This document shows, in pieces, positions 1-11,497 of a DNA stretch of 64,000 nt (position 1 is the stretch's first letter; every line of letters begins with the position of its first letter). The stretch comes from Kitagawia praeruptora (Eukaryota; Streptophyta; Magnoliopsida; Apiales; Apiaceae). The translations under genes and the position numbers were made by a program. The notes beneath the pieces are model-generated. The model had not been told where the DNA came from and searched no databases. It saw only the letters and a list, made by a program, of their open reading frames with translations. The DNA lies in contig CM075351.1 of NCBI GenBank assembly GCA_037693485.1, positions 66,118,001 to 66,182,000 on the forward strand. Direction: 5' to 3'.

Positions 1-21
1 ATTCAGAAACCTATCTACTAT

Positions 22-1281
22 GTGAGCAAGGTGTTGCATGGGGCTGAGTTGAATTACTCACCTATCAAGAAGTTCGCTTTGGCATTGGTGACAGCCTGGA
101 GAAAGTTGCGACCTTACTTTCAGGCACATAAGATTCAGGTCTTGACAGACCAACAATTGAGGAACATATTGCATAGCCCTAAGGCCAGTGGAAGGCTAAT
201 CAAGTGGGCGATTGAGTTAGGAGAGTTTGATATCACATACAAGCCTCGAACAGCCATTAAGGCTCAGGCATTGGCTGACTTCGTGGTTGAATGCACCATT
301 AACAACCAAGAAGTCGGGGGGCAAGAGATAGTAACTACCCTTGAGAAGGAGGAAAAAGAAGAGGAAATAGCACCTGATCTGATGGAGTATTGGGTGCTCT
401 ATTTTGATGGAGCATCAAAAACAAAATCTAGTGGTGCATGTTTGGTTTTGCAAAGCCCCGATGGGTTCATAGTTGAGTACGCTTTGAAGTTGGACTTTCC
501 CACTACCAACAATGAAGCGGAGTATGAGGCGTTGATAGCTGGTTTAGGCTTGGCCAGAGTCATGAGGGTCAAGAACCTCAAAGTTTGTGGAGATTCAAGA
601 CTGGTAGTCTCGCAAGTGAATGGTGAGTTTGACGCCAAAGATGAAACTATGGCGAAATATCTGCGAGTTGTGAAAGCCATTATGACTCAGTTCGATGAGT
701 GCTATGTGGAGCATATTTCGAGGGAAGAGAACGTTAAGGCCGACGCCCTGTCCAAGTTTGCTTCTTCTGAAATCGAGAATTATGCAGGGAGTGTTTACTT
801 CCAGGTCTTGAAGGCCCCGACCATTAACTCGAAGTTGGTGGCACCAATTAACATAGGAAGCTGCTGGATGGATCCCATCAAAGCTCACCTCGAAACCGGC
901 TGGCTCCCTGACAATGCCTTGGAGGTACGAAAGCTGTCAGTAAGAGCATTGAGATACGCCTTGATCGAAGGCATCCTTTACAAGAGATCGTTTGTTATCC
1001 CATATTTGAAGTGTTTAAGGCCCCAAGAGGCTAAGGAAGCATTAGAAGAAGTTCGTGAAGGGATCTGTGGGCAACACTTGGGGGGCAGAGCCCTAGCCCA
1101 CAAGATCACCCGTCTGGGATTCTATTGGCCAGAGATGTTGGCAGATGCACAGAATTATGTTAAGAAGTGTGACAGATGTCAAAAGCACGCCCTCATTGTA
1201 AGGCAGCCGCCTGAGAAATTAACTTCAGCTAATTCTCCCATCCCATTTGCAATGTGGGGGATGGACATACTTGGTCCTTTC
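22..1281 (+). pseudogene. gypsy pol fragment: RT end, RNase H, aRNase H, integrase N-terminus
   Basis: The frame is open from the window edge. Residues 1-90 are the end of the reverse transcriptase-linked RNase H (KVLHGAELNY, QVLTDQQLRNIL, ALADFVVE). Residues about 123-250 form a second RNase H with the acidic residues visible in YFDGASK, NNEAEYEAL, GDSRLVV and ADALSK. Residues about 350-390 carry the integrase zinc-binding HHCC module (HLGG, AHKI, CDRCQ). The frame runs into GMDILGPF and is then cut by the copia insertion, so the terminal residue after GPF belongs to the copia LTR. In an intact element the polyprotein would be cleaved by its own protease to copy and integrate the element. 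The 5' end is missing from the window. Confidence 0.85.
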
Positions 1282-2453
1282 TGTTAAATATAATTGATGT
1301 AAGTATTAATAAGTGTTTAAGTGATACAGTGATAAATCAGAGTTTAGCTGGAAGCAGTCAGAGTTTGGTTAAACGCTGACGGATGGAAGCGCAAACGCTG
1401 ATGATTGGAAGCGCAATAGAGTTTGTTAAACTCTGTCTAGTAGAAGCGTATACAAGTCAACAGTGATTGAAGATTAATTGAAGATAAATATGGAAGCAAT
1501 ATCTTTGAAGATTGGATAGCTATTAAAGAGATTGAGTTGACCTAACAAATCCAGAGACAAGCCAATCACTTACAGAAGTTCCAATAGCCACTTAGGCTCG
1601 CAAGAGCTCAGATATTAAGACAGAGTTCCGGAACGATTTGCGCAAAAGCGCTGTTTAGTTTAATAAGCTTATTTTAAGTCCAGGATAACTATTAAGGCCT
1701 AATGTGGCAATAAAGGCATCTTATTTGGGCTTTAGTACAAAATTATTTATCTAGTCCGGAAATGCTTGTTCTTGATCGATCGGCTTATGAAGCCAAGCGA
1801 GTTACCGCGTGACCTCTCCATTCCTTTTCTAGAAAGGAAAGATCAGCCCCTTGGAAACGAACTCCTGTCTCAAGCTATGAAAGAAAAAGAAGGGGCCACA
1901 CTTGCTTGGTAAATATCCTCCTGCCCAATTACCCCATACTTCTTAAGTCATGTCCAGAGTTCGGAATCAGAAATGGGGTAACCCTCAACCGGGGAATCAC
2001 CTGAGATATAATCACCTCGATCGACTACGATAGAAGAAAGAGGGCTTCTTGCTTTAACCAGTCCTGGAAAGACTAGACGGATAGTAGGGTAAGACTGGGT
2101 AACTCATAACGAGTAGCCAGGGCATTTTATAACTAGTGAGGAAAGATCGAATATTGGCTTTGATCTTTAGAAGACGTGTAGCAATCTTAATTGATATCAA
2201 TTGTATAGCTTAATTATAGGAGTATCAATTTATGATTGTACCGTAGCTGTATGTCTTATAAATACAGTTAGGTTAACCCTAGAAGGGTATCAAACAATGA
2301 ACTATTCATTCATTGTAACCTAAGCAGCTCTCTGTGATATTTTACATCACTGAGAGAGGAATTATTAATTCCAAACAATTTTTAATTGTGAAACTTGTGT
2401 TCTTGTTAATCTCTCATACAAATTTTAATTATATTTGTGTATTCGGCTTAACA
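1282..2453 (+). repeat. copia 5' LTR (full length, 1172 bp)
   Basis: The LTR runs from TGTTAAATA to TTCGGCTTAACA. A TATA-like box ttataaata lies near 2257-2265. A perfect short palindrome agagttt-gtt-aaactct lies near 1427-1443. The segment 1542-2166 has no counterpart in the 3' LTR. Confidence 0.9.
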
Positions 2454-2515
2454 AGTGGTATCAGAGCAAATCTGTAAATCAATACAGTTTAAGATCCATA
2501 CAAAAAACTATAATC

Positions 2516-5500
2516 ATGTCAGAGATTCCTCATCCAATAGGTTTAGGTTCTGAGAAGGCTCCTACTACTGTGAGTCGATATGAGACAATTAGGGTTCCTA
2601 TTCTGAGGCCAGCAGATTATGCTATCTGGAAGGTAAAGATGACTATGTTTCTGGAGGCTACAGATCCAGAATATCTTGACAGAATTTATGAAGGTCCTCA
2701 TAAGCCTACCAAGCTATCTACTGCCACTGCTGGTCAAGAAGCTAAGACAGTCCCAAAGGAAAAGAAGGATCTGACCCCTGAAGATCTTTCATCTATTGCT
2801 AAGGATGCAAAGGTAAGGCATCTACTTCGTAGTGCTTTAGATAGTGTCATGTCTAATAAGGTGATTAACTGCACTACTGCCAAAGAAATTTGGGATGCCC
2901 TTGAAGTCAGATGTCAAGGAACTGCTGCTATCAAGAAGAATAGAAGGAACATACTCACACAGGAGTATGAGCATTTTGAGGCAAAGTCTGAAGAAACCAT
3001 GACAGAAATATTTGACAGGTTCTATAAACTGATCAATGATTTGTCATTGGTAAATAAAAAGTATGATTTAGAAGACTCGAATCTCAAATTTCTTCTTGCT
3101 CTACCTGAAAAGTGGGATGTGAAAACAACCACTATTAGAGACAATTATGATCTTGTTGATACTGAGATTGATGAAATTTATGGGTTACTCAAAACTCATG
3201 AACTGGAATTGGAACAGAGAAACAGGAGATCAAGCAAGAAGGCAAAGTCTGTTGCTCTTAAGGTTGAAGAGAAATCTTTGAAGAAGGAAACATCAAGGAA
3301 GAAAGCTAAGGGAAAAGCTTTAGCTATTTATTCTGAAAGTGAGTCATCAGATTCTGATGTTGACTCAAACACTGAAGATTCATCTGATTCTGAGGATGAA
3401 GAGGAAATGAGGAAGATGGTTGTCTTGATGGTGAAAACTTTCAAGAAGATGGGTTTCAAGAACTTTAAGAAGGGAAACAGGTTCTCTAGAGATTCAACTT
3501 CTGACAGAAAGAGTTTCAGGAAGTCTGATAAAAAGGAGACTAGGGGATGGTATTGTATTATGACTTTTAATGACAATTCTTGGGTTAATGATTTTTATGG
3601 ATTTTATAGACTTTTAATGACTCTTAATGATTCTTGTTGAGTTACCAAAATTTCGAAATACTTTTGATGACTCCTAATGAAATGACTTTTAAAAACTTTC
3701 ATAGACTTTTTGATAGATTTTGTGGTTTACTAGACTAACTACAAAGATCATATATTAGCCTAGTGAAATCCTTTAACCTTTTTTCACTGCAATCCAATTT
3801 CGATTGTGGGTTATCTGATTAATCCGGCCACCAAAAAATTGAGTACAAGGTATATTTTTTATTAGGTTGAGTATTCATTGCATATTTTTATCTTAGAATT
3901 ATATATTTTTATGGTGCAAAGCTATTTTATTGGTGTTTTATGTGAATTTTTGCAAGCATAATATTTTTAGAAACCCGTGAATTACTAAAATGTTTGATGG
4001 ATTCTTATTTTATTTTGTGTGTTATGATCTAGTTTTACAAAATCGTAAAAGAATGATCTAGTTTTACAAAATTGCAAAAGATCGCACCCTCAATAATATT
4101 GTTTACTAAAATGAATATAAATATGGTAATTGAAAACCAAGAAGAGGAAGAAAAAGAGATGGAAGAAGAGGAAGAAAGAGAAGAAAAGTGACAGGAAATT
4201 TTAAAAATTTTATTAACAGTAAATGAAACAATTTTATTCAAGATGATTTTAACAGAATTTTTAGAAGTCATGTCAAATCTTATCAAAAAGCTCATGACTT
4301 TTTTTCAAGAAATGTAGTTATAATTTTTGTTAAAAGTCATTAAAAGTCATTCTCATTAAAAGTCATTGACTTTTTGAATAACACGATACTTATAAAGAGT
4401 CTATAAATGTCTCAATTCAATACCGCCATACTTTTAAATACTTTTTAAAAATCTTAATTGAATAACACCATACTTTTAAAGACTTCTTAAAAGTTAGAAT
4501 TGAATACCCCATAACTTTTAAAATCATTAAAAGTCTTTAAAAGTCTTAATATAATACCACCCCTAAATCTGGGAAGAAGGATAAGTCTGAGATTCAATGC
4601 TACAAGTGTAAGGGGATGGGTCACTATGCTCCTGAGTGCAAGAAGGGTAAAACTGAGAAGGCACTCATCACAAAAGGCAGAGATTGGGCAGACACTTCAG
4701 ACTCATATGAGAAAGTCAATTATGCTCTCATGGCTTCTATTGAGAATGAATCAGAAAAGTCTGAAAACAAGGTACCCCTAACTACCTATGCTTATAATAC
4801 TGATAATATATCTGAATTGAGAATTTATCTCAAGACATTGCATATTAGTTACAGGGATCAGACTTTAGAGAATGAGAGAATAAAGTCTGAGAATTCTGAA
4901 CTTAAACAAAGAAATAAAATTGTTGAAGAGAAACTTGAAAACATGCAACAAGTTCAGAGAGAAAGAGATGATGCTGTTTATCTAGAACAGGAGTTCTAGG
5001 AAAATATAAGCAACTAGAATCTGAGTTGGAGAAGGAAAATCACATAATTAAAACATGGACTCATTCTGGAAAAGACACTAATGAGGTTTTTCAGTCAGAC
5101 ACAGTAGGTTTAGGTTACTGTGAGGGAGATGAACTTAGATTTCAGAATCAAGTTAAAATGAGAACTCATATTCCTACTACAACATTTGTTCATGGAGTGA
5201 ATGAATCTAAGTCTGAGGTTGAAAAAGGAATTGTTAATAAAGAACCAGTAAAAACTAATGTTAAACAGGTTAATATTGGTTTAATGACAGATAAACAACT
5301 CAAGCATAAGCTTAAGGAGTTAAAATCTTTTAAGAAACAGAAAGTGTCTAGAAAGAATAGGAATGATAAAGTAGGCATTTCTCAAGGTAATTATCCAATG
5401 CTTGCTACTTTTGCTCCAAGAAAGACATGTCATAACTGTGGTAGCACTAACCATCTTGCTAGTTCTTACAGGAAAAACAAAAACATTAATTCTTTACCTT

Positions 5501-5790
5501 CTAAGTCTGAAGTAAAGAAAGTTAATGTTAGAACTAGACCATAGACATTATGCAAACATTGTGGAAGTATTTGGCATTCTATTTATACTTGCAAAGATTA
5601 TCATGCTATTTATCATAATTACTATGAACCCAATCCAAATTTGAAATGGGTTAAGGTTAATTCTGCAAGTGTAAACTCTGATAAAGATAGCTTAAACTCT
5701 GATAATGTGAATTCCGCTGCAAAAGCTAACAAAGTTAAGAAAGCCAAAGGATCCAAGCAAGTCTGGATCCTTAAAACTAATCCTCAGTAA
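2516..5790 (+). pseudogene. copia gag (UBN2-type), interrupted and frameshifted
   Basis: I place the start at the ATG at 2516 (MSEIPHPIGLG), 60 bp after the PBS. Residues about 20-240 are a UBN2/retrotran_gag domain (ADYAIWKVKM, AKEIWDALEVRCQG, FDRFYKLINDL). It is followed by a basic and then a Ser/Asp/Glu-rich linker (SESESSDSD). After Lys-Glu-Thr at 3540 the frame is split by a DNA transposon and resumes in phase at 4566 with KSGKKDKSEIQ and the zinc knuckle CYKCKGMGHYAPEC. A coiled coil follows. Two further knuckle-like motifs lie at CHNCGSTNHLASSY (the last Cys replaced by Tyr) and CKHCGSIWHSIYTC. Lesions are a frameshift near 4995 and a TAG at 5542-5544. Gag would form the virus-like particle; this copy cannot. 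Confidence 0.85.
3543..4562. mobile_element. Non-autonomous TIR DNA transposon in copia gag (PIF/Harbinger-like)
   Basis: The left end ggggatggtattgtatta and the inverted right end (rc: gggtggtattatatta) match with one inserted base. The flanking trinucleotide cta (3540-3542, 4563-4565) is the apparent target duplication. Removing the element and one cta restores the gag frame (KET-KSGKKD). There is no transposase ORF; the ends are rich in gacttttaa/ttaaaagtc repeats. A 3-bp duplication and G-rich TIR point to PIF/Harbinger. If the duplication is TA only, a mariner-type origin is the alternative. Confidence 0.75.
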
Positions 5791-5830
5791 ATGTTTGTGA
5801 CTGCAGGGCCCCAGGGAAAGTACTCTAGTC

Positions 5831-6776
5831 GTGGACAGTGGATGTTCAGGACACATGACTGGAAATAAAGCCCTGCTATCAGATTATGTGGAAAAGGCTG
5901 GCCCAAAAGTTTCCTATGGAGATGGCAACATAGGACATACTCTGGGATATGGCAATATCAATCTTGGAAGTGTCATCATCACAAATGTAGCTCTGGTTCC
6001 AGGACTCAAACATGATCTACTATCTGTGAGTCAAATCTGTGACAGAGGATATCATGTAGATTTTCAGCCTGAATACTCTGAAATCATCAGCAAATCTACA
6101 GGGAAGGTTGTTCTAGTTGGAAACAGGCACAATAACATCTATGAAATAAAGTTGTCAACAAACTCTGATGGCAAAGCAATGTGTCTGTCAACAAGAATGT
6201 CCAGTGAAGAGAGTTGGAAGTGGCATAAGAAACTCTCACATTTGAATCTGAACAACATTAATGAGCTGATTAGAAAGAATCTTGTTAGAGGGCTCCCAAA
6301 ATCATTATTAAATATTGATGGCCTATGTGATTCCTGTGAAAAGGCCAAACAAAGTAAGTCATCTTTCAAGAGCAAGACTGAATCTTCAATTGTTGATCCT
6401 TATCATCTTCTACATGTTGATCTTTTTTGACCAGTAAATGTGATGTCTATTGGAAGAAAGAAATATGCTTTGGTCATTGTTGATGAACAAACCAGATATA
6501 CATGGGTGTATTTTCTAGCAAAGAAGGATGGAACTGCATTAACTCTGATGGAGCATGTAAAGCAACTGGACAAAGGATCAAAACACAAAGTCAAGATAAT
6601 AAGAAGTGATAATGGAACTGAATTCAGAAATGCAACAATGGAAGAATTTTGCAAAAATAGAGGAGTAAAGCAAGAGTTTTCTGCACCTGGTACACCACAG
6701 CAAAATGGTGTAGTTGAAAGAAAGAACAGAACCTTGATAGGTTATCTCAGGACAACACCAGATGTTGAGGCAATTT
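5831..6776 (+). pseudogene. copia protease and integrase; RT and RNase H deleted
   Basis: The aspartic protease signature is DSGCSGHMTG at about 5831. The GAG-pre-integrase HHCC zinc module lies near 6200-6350 (WHKKLSHLN, CDSCEKAK). The integrase core follows with HVDLF, the second Asp in RSDNGTEF and the Glu helix QNGVVERKNRTL. A TGA at 6428-6430 replaces the glycine codon of the usual DLFGP. The frame ends at TGA 6776-6778 after GYLRTTPDVEAI, and the whole RT and RNase H region that should follow (roughly 2 kb in copia elements) is missing; only 160 bp separates the end from the 3' LTR. The element is therefore non-autonomous by internal deletion as well as mutated. Confidence 0.85.
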
Positions 6777-6940
6777 GATAAATGATCCTCTGTAAGAATT
6801 TCTTGTTTTCTGTAGATTTTGTTTAAGTAAGTAGTTTAAACTCTGATTAGTTATTAAACACTGCATTTGTCTATTTTGTTTTGACATCATCAATTATTGT
6901 TAACTTGTGCATTTTTGCTAATGAACAAGTTGGGGGAGAT

Positions 6941-7487
6941 TGTTAAATATAATTGATGTAAGTATTAATCAGTGTTTAAGTGATACAGTGATAAATCAGA
7001 GTTTAGTTTGAAGCAGTCAGAGTTTGGTTAAACGCTGACGAATGGAAGCGCAAACGCTGATGATTGGAAGCGCAACAGAGTTTGTTAAACTCTGTCTGGA
7101 AGAAGCGTATACAAGTCAACAGTGATTGAAGATTAATTGAAGATAAATATGGAAGCAATATCTTTGAAGATTGGATAGCTATCAAAGATATTGAGTTGAC
7201 TTAGAAGACATGTAACAATCGTAATTGATATCAATTGTATAGCTTAATTATAGGAGTATCAATTTATGATTGTACCGTAGCTGTATGTCTTATAAATACA
7301 GTTAGGTTAACCCTAGAAGGGTATCAAACAACGAATTATTCATTCATTGTAACCTAAGCAGCTCTCTGTGATATTTTACATCACTGAGAGAGGAATTATT
7401 AATTCCAAACAATTTTTAATTGTGAAACTTGTGTTCTTGTTAATCTCTCATACAAATTTTGATTATATTTGTGTATTCGGCCTAACA
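6941..7487 (+). repeat. copia 3' LTR, internally deleted (547 bp)
   Basis: It is collinear with the 5' LTR at both ends but lacks 625 bp of it: gttgac at about 7200 joins directly to ttagaag. The arithmetic is exact (547 + 625 = 1172). It is followed by the target duplication ctttc. Confidence 0.9.
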
Positions 7488-8309
7488 CTTTCCCTATGGC
7501 GTTCAGCACAAAGGAAGTTTTTTATAGTGGCCATCGACTACTTCACTAAGTGGATTGAGGCTAAACCTCTAGCCAAGATAACCACCAAGCAAGTTGCCCA
7601 GTTCTTTTGGGAGAACGTCATTTACAGATACGGAATTCCCCGAATTCTTGTGATGGATAATGGGACACAGTTCAATAATGAAGAGTTTAAGAAATACTGC
7701 GAGGAAAATGCTATTGAACTTCGTTTTACTTCAGTAGCACATCTTCAAGCTAATGGACAGGCAGAGGTAGCCAATCGAATTATCCTGGATGGACTGAAGA
7801 AAAGAGTTGAACGCTCAAGGAACACTTGGGTGGATGAGTTATTGCCTATACTCTGGGCATATCGCACCACTTGTAAGGTGACAACTGGAGCAACCCCGTT
7901 TTTGCTGGCTTACGAAGTTGAGGCAGTTGTGCCCTTGGAGATCATGCATGCATCACCTCGAGTTGAGGCATACGAACAGGAGACCAACGAAGAAGGCATG
8001 AGGCTCGCCCTTGATCTGATTGATGAAATCAGGGACGAGGCAAACACTAAAAATGTGGAACATCAGAAGAGGGCATCCTTTTACTACAACCATAGGGTTA
8101 AGGAGAGGTTCTTCCAGCAAGGTGACTTAGTTCTGAGAAAGATAGAGGCTTCTGGAGTTGGTGAAAAAGGAAAGCTGGCCCCTAACTAGGAAGGGCCATA
8201 TCGAGTCAAGAAGACACTAGGGCGAGGAGCATATAAGTTGGAGACCTTGGACGGGAGTGAGGTGCCCCGTACTTGGCATGCTTTGAACCTCAAGATTTAT
8301 TATGTGTAA
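7488..8309 (+). pseudogene. gypsy integrase core and C-terminus, broken
   Basis: This is the integrase continued after the copia insertion. The catalytic triad is visible: D in VAIDYFTKW, D in VMDNGTQF and E in the GQAEVANR helix. GATPFLLAYEVEAVVPLEI is the usual gypsy integrase tail motif. Two lesions are seen. A one-base frameshift lies between about 7493 and 7515, because the frame entering from GPF does not match the frame of the integrase core. A TAG at 8187-8189 sits where the family has tryptophan (NWEGPY), after which the frame continues in phase through EGPYRVKKTLGRG to the TAA at 8307-8309. No chromodomain is seen. The segment is non-functional. Confidence 0.85.
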
Positions 8310-8837
8310 GCCTTCCTAGTAAGGACTTGGCTTTTATCTATCTAGTAGGAGAAGTAGAAATAAGGTTCGATGAAACCATTCCAGGGCCTAGTACCCCGAG
8401 TAGGACAGTAGTAAAGTATGTAATGGTTGAACCCGTTCAAGTTATTAATGCAAGTTTGTTTTCCATTCTATGATTGTATGATTTTATTTATGTGCCAAGC
8501 ACCTGATGAGTGCAAGTCAGAGATGACCAAGTGATGAAAATAAAGAATACACAAATGGAAATAAAACAAGTGCATAGATAAACACCCCCAAGGGGCCGAA
8601 TATGGAGTTAAGTTGCAAACCACAAATAAAAGTTAAGTCCCGAAGGACCTTGATTAAAAGCTGGAAAGATAAAGCCACAAGCGGCTAACAAAGGCCATGC
8701 AAGGCCACCTACTCCTCGGAGGATTCCCTTACCACTTCTTGCTCTTCTCCCTCCTCCTCTTCATCTTCCTCATCCTCCTCTTCGGAGCCTTCATCATTTT
8801 CATCATCGTCATCATCTTCGGCTTCCGTCTCCATAGG
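8310..8837. other. Tat element 3' spacer between integrase and antisense ORF
   Basis: This is non-coding sequence between the integrase stop and the 3' end of the antisense ORF. It is pyrimidine-rich on the plus strand at 8700-8860 (ctcctcttcatcttcctc), which is the complement of the acidic tail-like sequence beyond the antisense stop. No gene is seen. Confidence 0.6.
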
Positions 8838-10801
8838 TTACGCCGCTCCCTTCTGCACCACGTCCCCTTCTTCTTCTGAAGTCTCGGTCGAAGATTCGAC
8901 TATGACACGAAGTTGCTTGCCGGGGAAAGATTGCTTCACAGCCACCTCTCTCTCTGACATGACCTTCTTCCCAGCAGAACGGGAAGAAGCCGAAACGGAG
9001 CTAACGACATTAGTCACCTTCCTCATACCATAAGGACGACGGCTACCCCCAGAGCCTGATGCATGGTCCGCTTGACTTCCACCACCAAAAGCCCAATTAT
9101 GGCAAGGGAAGTCTGCTGGGTTGACCACTTCAGGATACTTGTTACTAACTGCACCAACGACTTTGTTCCAACCAACAGACATGTTAAAGGGCCGCATTTC
9201 ATCATCATGCTTATCTATCATCTCATAAAAACTATCTGACCTATGGTAGGCATCAATCACTTTGTCAGCTTTGGAAGACAACTTCTTGGCCATAGAATGA
9301 AGATTCTTTTGAAGAGAATGGCAGTTGGCCTCAGCTCGGACAGCTCTGGAGTCCAAGTCTTGTATCTGCTCTTGGAGCTTTGCCTTCTCGCTCTTCAGTA
9401 TGGCATTGTCATCCCTATGAGCACGACCTTGACGAGTCGCGGATTGAAGATAGGCATTGACCTGCAATAAGGGAGTTAGAAAAACATTTGTAACCAAGTA
9501 ACCAACGAAGTAAACAAAAACACTAAGTACACCAGTTGGTACCTGATATAAGGCCTGAGCTCCGAGGCGCTCGGATTCATCGATTTTATCCCCCGCAGTG
9601 ACGGTCAGGAGATCAGGAGGGGTGATAGAGAGTCTTGACCAATCTAAGGACAAGGCGGAGCTTCCCATAACAGAATCTCGCTCGCAGATGCCCCAATCTG
9701 GAGTGAAGGGAATTATAACACCTTCACCAGCGTTTCGGGACCTCTTTCCCCCTTGGCTACATCCCACTAGGAATTGAGGAACTTGTCTTTCAGGAGGATT
9801 CAGTTGAGCCTCCGCCTTTTTCATCATTCGCCTTGTAACAGTTGGTTGATTCTCAGGGAGATTGTCCAACTCCTCAGCAGCTGAAATATGAAAGAAAAGA
9901 TATCGGAATAAGAACAAACATAGTTCATAATGAAGTCATGAAGGAAAAATTACCCTCAACAGAAAGAAAGCTTAGGCCAGCTTTGATAAGCTTCTTCTCA
10001 GTAAGAATAGTTTTATAATGAGTACGTCATTCATCGGCAAGCAGTTTATCCCTGTCGAGTAATTGTTGGTCGGTAAGGTCACACACGAAGTGTGAACTAT
10101 CTTCCACAAACCCGAATCTCTTAACAAAAAAGTGGCCCCAGTCGCCACCTTCCCATTCCAAAACGGCAAATTCCCTATCCCAAGTATGATGAGAATCGGG
10201 AGAAGGAGTTTACAATATGAGGAAGCCTGTTTCGGAGTTGATAACCAACATATCCTGGTGAGGACTCAGGAGAATTCTTGATCATGAAGATACTTCTGAA
10301 CAAAGTTGTATCCCAAGTGATGCCCAACTCCTTACACCTTATCATGAAGATAATCAAGAACCTCCAGGAATTAGGATACAGTTGACACGGGTGGATTTGG
10401 AGCTCCGCCAGGAATCTGATAATAAAGGGATGAACCGGGAACCTTAATCCCGCCTCCAAAGTACCTTTAAAAATACATAATCTTTTTGGGTGCCAATTGC
10501 AAGTCTGGTCTCCCGGATTTGGTACGTGAACCTTAATAACATCGGGAAAACTGTACTTGCTCCTAATCTTCACAATGTCTTTCTTTTTCAACTTAGAATG
10601 ACAATGGAATGCAGCCAAGTCTGAACTGTTGGGAAAGGCTTCCCCCATGGTGCTCAACAAGTCTAATAAAGAATCAAATCGACGATCAACATAACGAGGA
10701 GGCTTGAGTTTTAGCATACCTTTAACCGTTCTTGCCATGCTCCTCTTCCTCATAGCTTCCTGCATGGAGATTTGAGGGACAGCCGGGCATTTGTCAGCCA
10801 T
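8838..10801 (-). pseudogene. Antisense ORF of the Tat element ('putative gypsy-type transposon' domain)
   Basis: This is a minus-strand gene inside the gypsy 3' region. The start is ATG at 10801 (MADKCPAVPQIS). Exon 1 contains the plant gypsy-type transposon domain (FPVHPFIIRFLAELQIHPCQL then PNSWRFLIIF). Around 10215 the frame shifts by one base and then reads TPSPDSHHTWDREFAVLEWEGGDWGHFF. A TGA near 10020 replaces the Trp codon of DEWRTHY. A canonical 73-bp intron (9881-9953) and an in-phase 81-bp intron (9462-9542) follow. The last part has a coiled-coil stretch (AKLQEQIQDLDSRAVRAE) and a Ser/Glu-rich tail. Such antisense ORFs are known from Tat-type elements (Grande, Retand); their role is unsettled. 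This copy is broken. Confidence 0.75.
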
Positions 10802-11207
10802 GTCGAGCTTGAACTTGAGGATGAACTTGAAAAGCTAAAGAACTAGAGAATTTTAGACTTTGAGAGAGATTTGAGAAATGAAGAAGTGAAGAAGAATGAA
10901 GGATGCTCCCCTTCTTTTATAGAAAAAGTGTGACCTGTTATCACAGATTGAGATGCAGGCCGGATCGTGTTTACAGGTTATGTATTGGATAAATGCAAAG
11001 AAGATAGGAAAACTATCTGTTAATAAATGGAGAGAGTCGTCAAAAACTCAAAATAAGGAACTGAGAATTTTAGTTGGTATCTGACAAAGAAGCTTTAGAA
11101 GCTTAATCAAGTGATTCACGTAAAGTACAGGATTAGCAGTGCTAATCGAGAAATCAAGGGAAGTCTTAAGCAAAAGTCATGAATGACCATATTGCTGATT
11201 CTCTAAA

Positions 11208-11306
11208 CTCATGGTCGTCACGAACATGAAAACTCATGGTTGTCAAGACCACAAAAACTCATGGTCATCAAGACCACGAAAACTCATGGTCATCAAGACC
11301 ACTAAT
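11208..11306. repeat. Minisatellite, about 30-bp unit (aaaactcatggtcatcaagaccac)
   Basis: About four tandem copies of a roughly 30-bp unit containing ctcatggtcatcaagaccac lie in the non-coding 3' region of the Tat element, upstream of its antisense ORF start. Confidence 0.8.
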
Positions 11307-11379
11307 ATACATGTTTATGAAAACATCGTATTCAAGAGGGAAGTTGAAGTATTAAAGCCAAGAATGAAAAAAAAAAAGC

Positions 11380-11470
11380 AGCCGACCGAGGCAAACCGGA
11401 AGGCTTCAGCCGACCAGGAGCCAGCCGACCGGGGCGAACCGAAGGGCTCCAGCCGACCGGCTCCAGCCTC
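11380..11470. repeat. GC-rich minisatellite (cagccgaccgg units)
   Basis: Three to four imperfect copies of a unit built on cagccgaccggggcgaaccg. It is strikingly GC-rich against the surrounding A+T-rich DNA. Confidence 0.7.
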
Positions 11471-11497
11471 AAAAAATGGATTTGAACTAAAATATGA

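Larger units (their letters stand above)
1282..7487 (+). mobile_element. Ty1/copia retrotransposon nested in gypsy integrase
   Basis: LTRs begin TGTTAAATATAATTG and end in TAACA. The 5-bp target duplication ctttc is exact (1277-1281 and 7488-7492). A primer-binding site TGGTATCAGAGC, complementary to initiator tRNA-Met, follows the 5' LTR (2456-2467). A purine tract ttgggggaga precedes the 3' LTR. The interior carries gag, protease and integrase in copia order, but the RT and RNase H region is absent. Gag with several CCHC-like knuckles and the 1.2-kb LTR suggest a Sirevirus-like lineage; I am unsure of that. By eye the two LTRs differ at about 15 of 545 aligned positions, so the insertion is not very recent. 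Confidence 0.9.
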
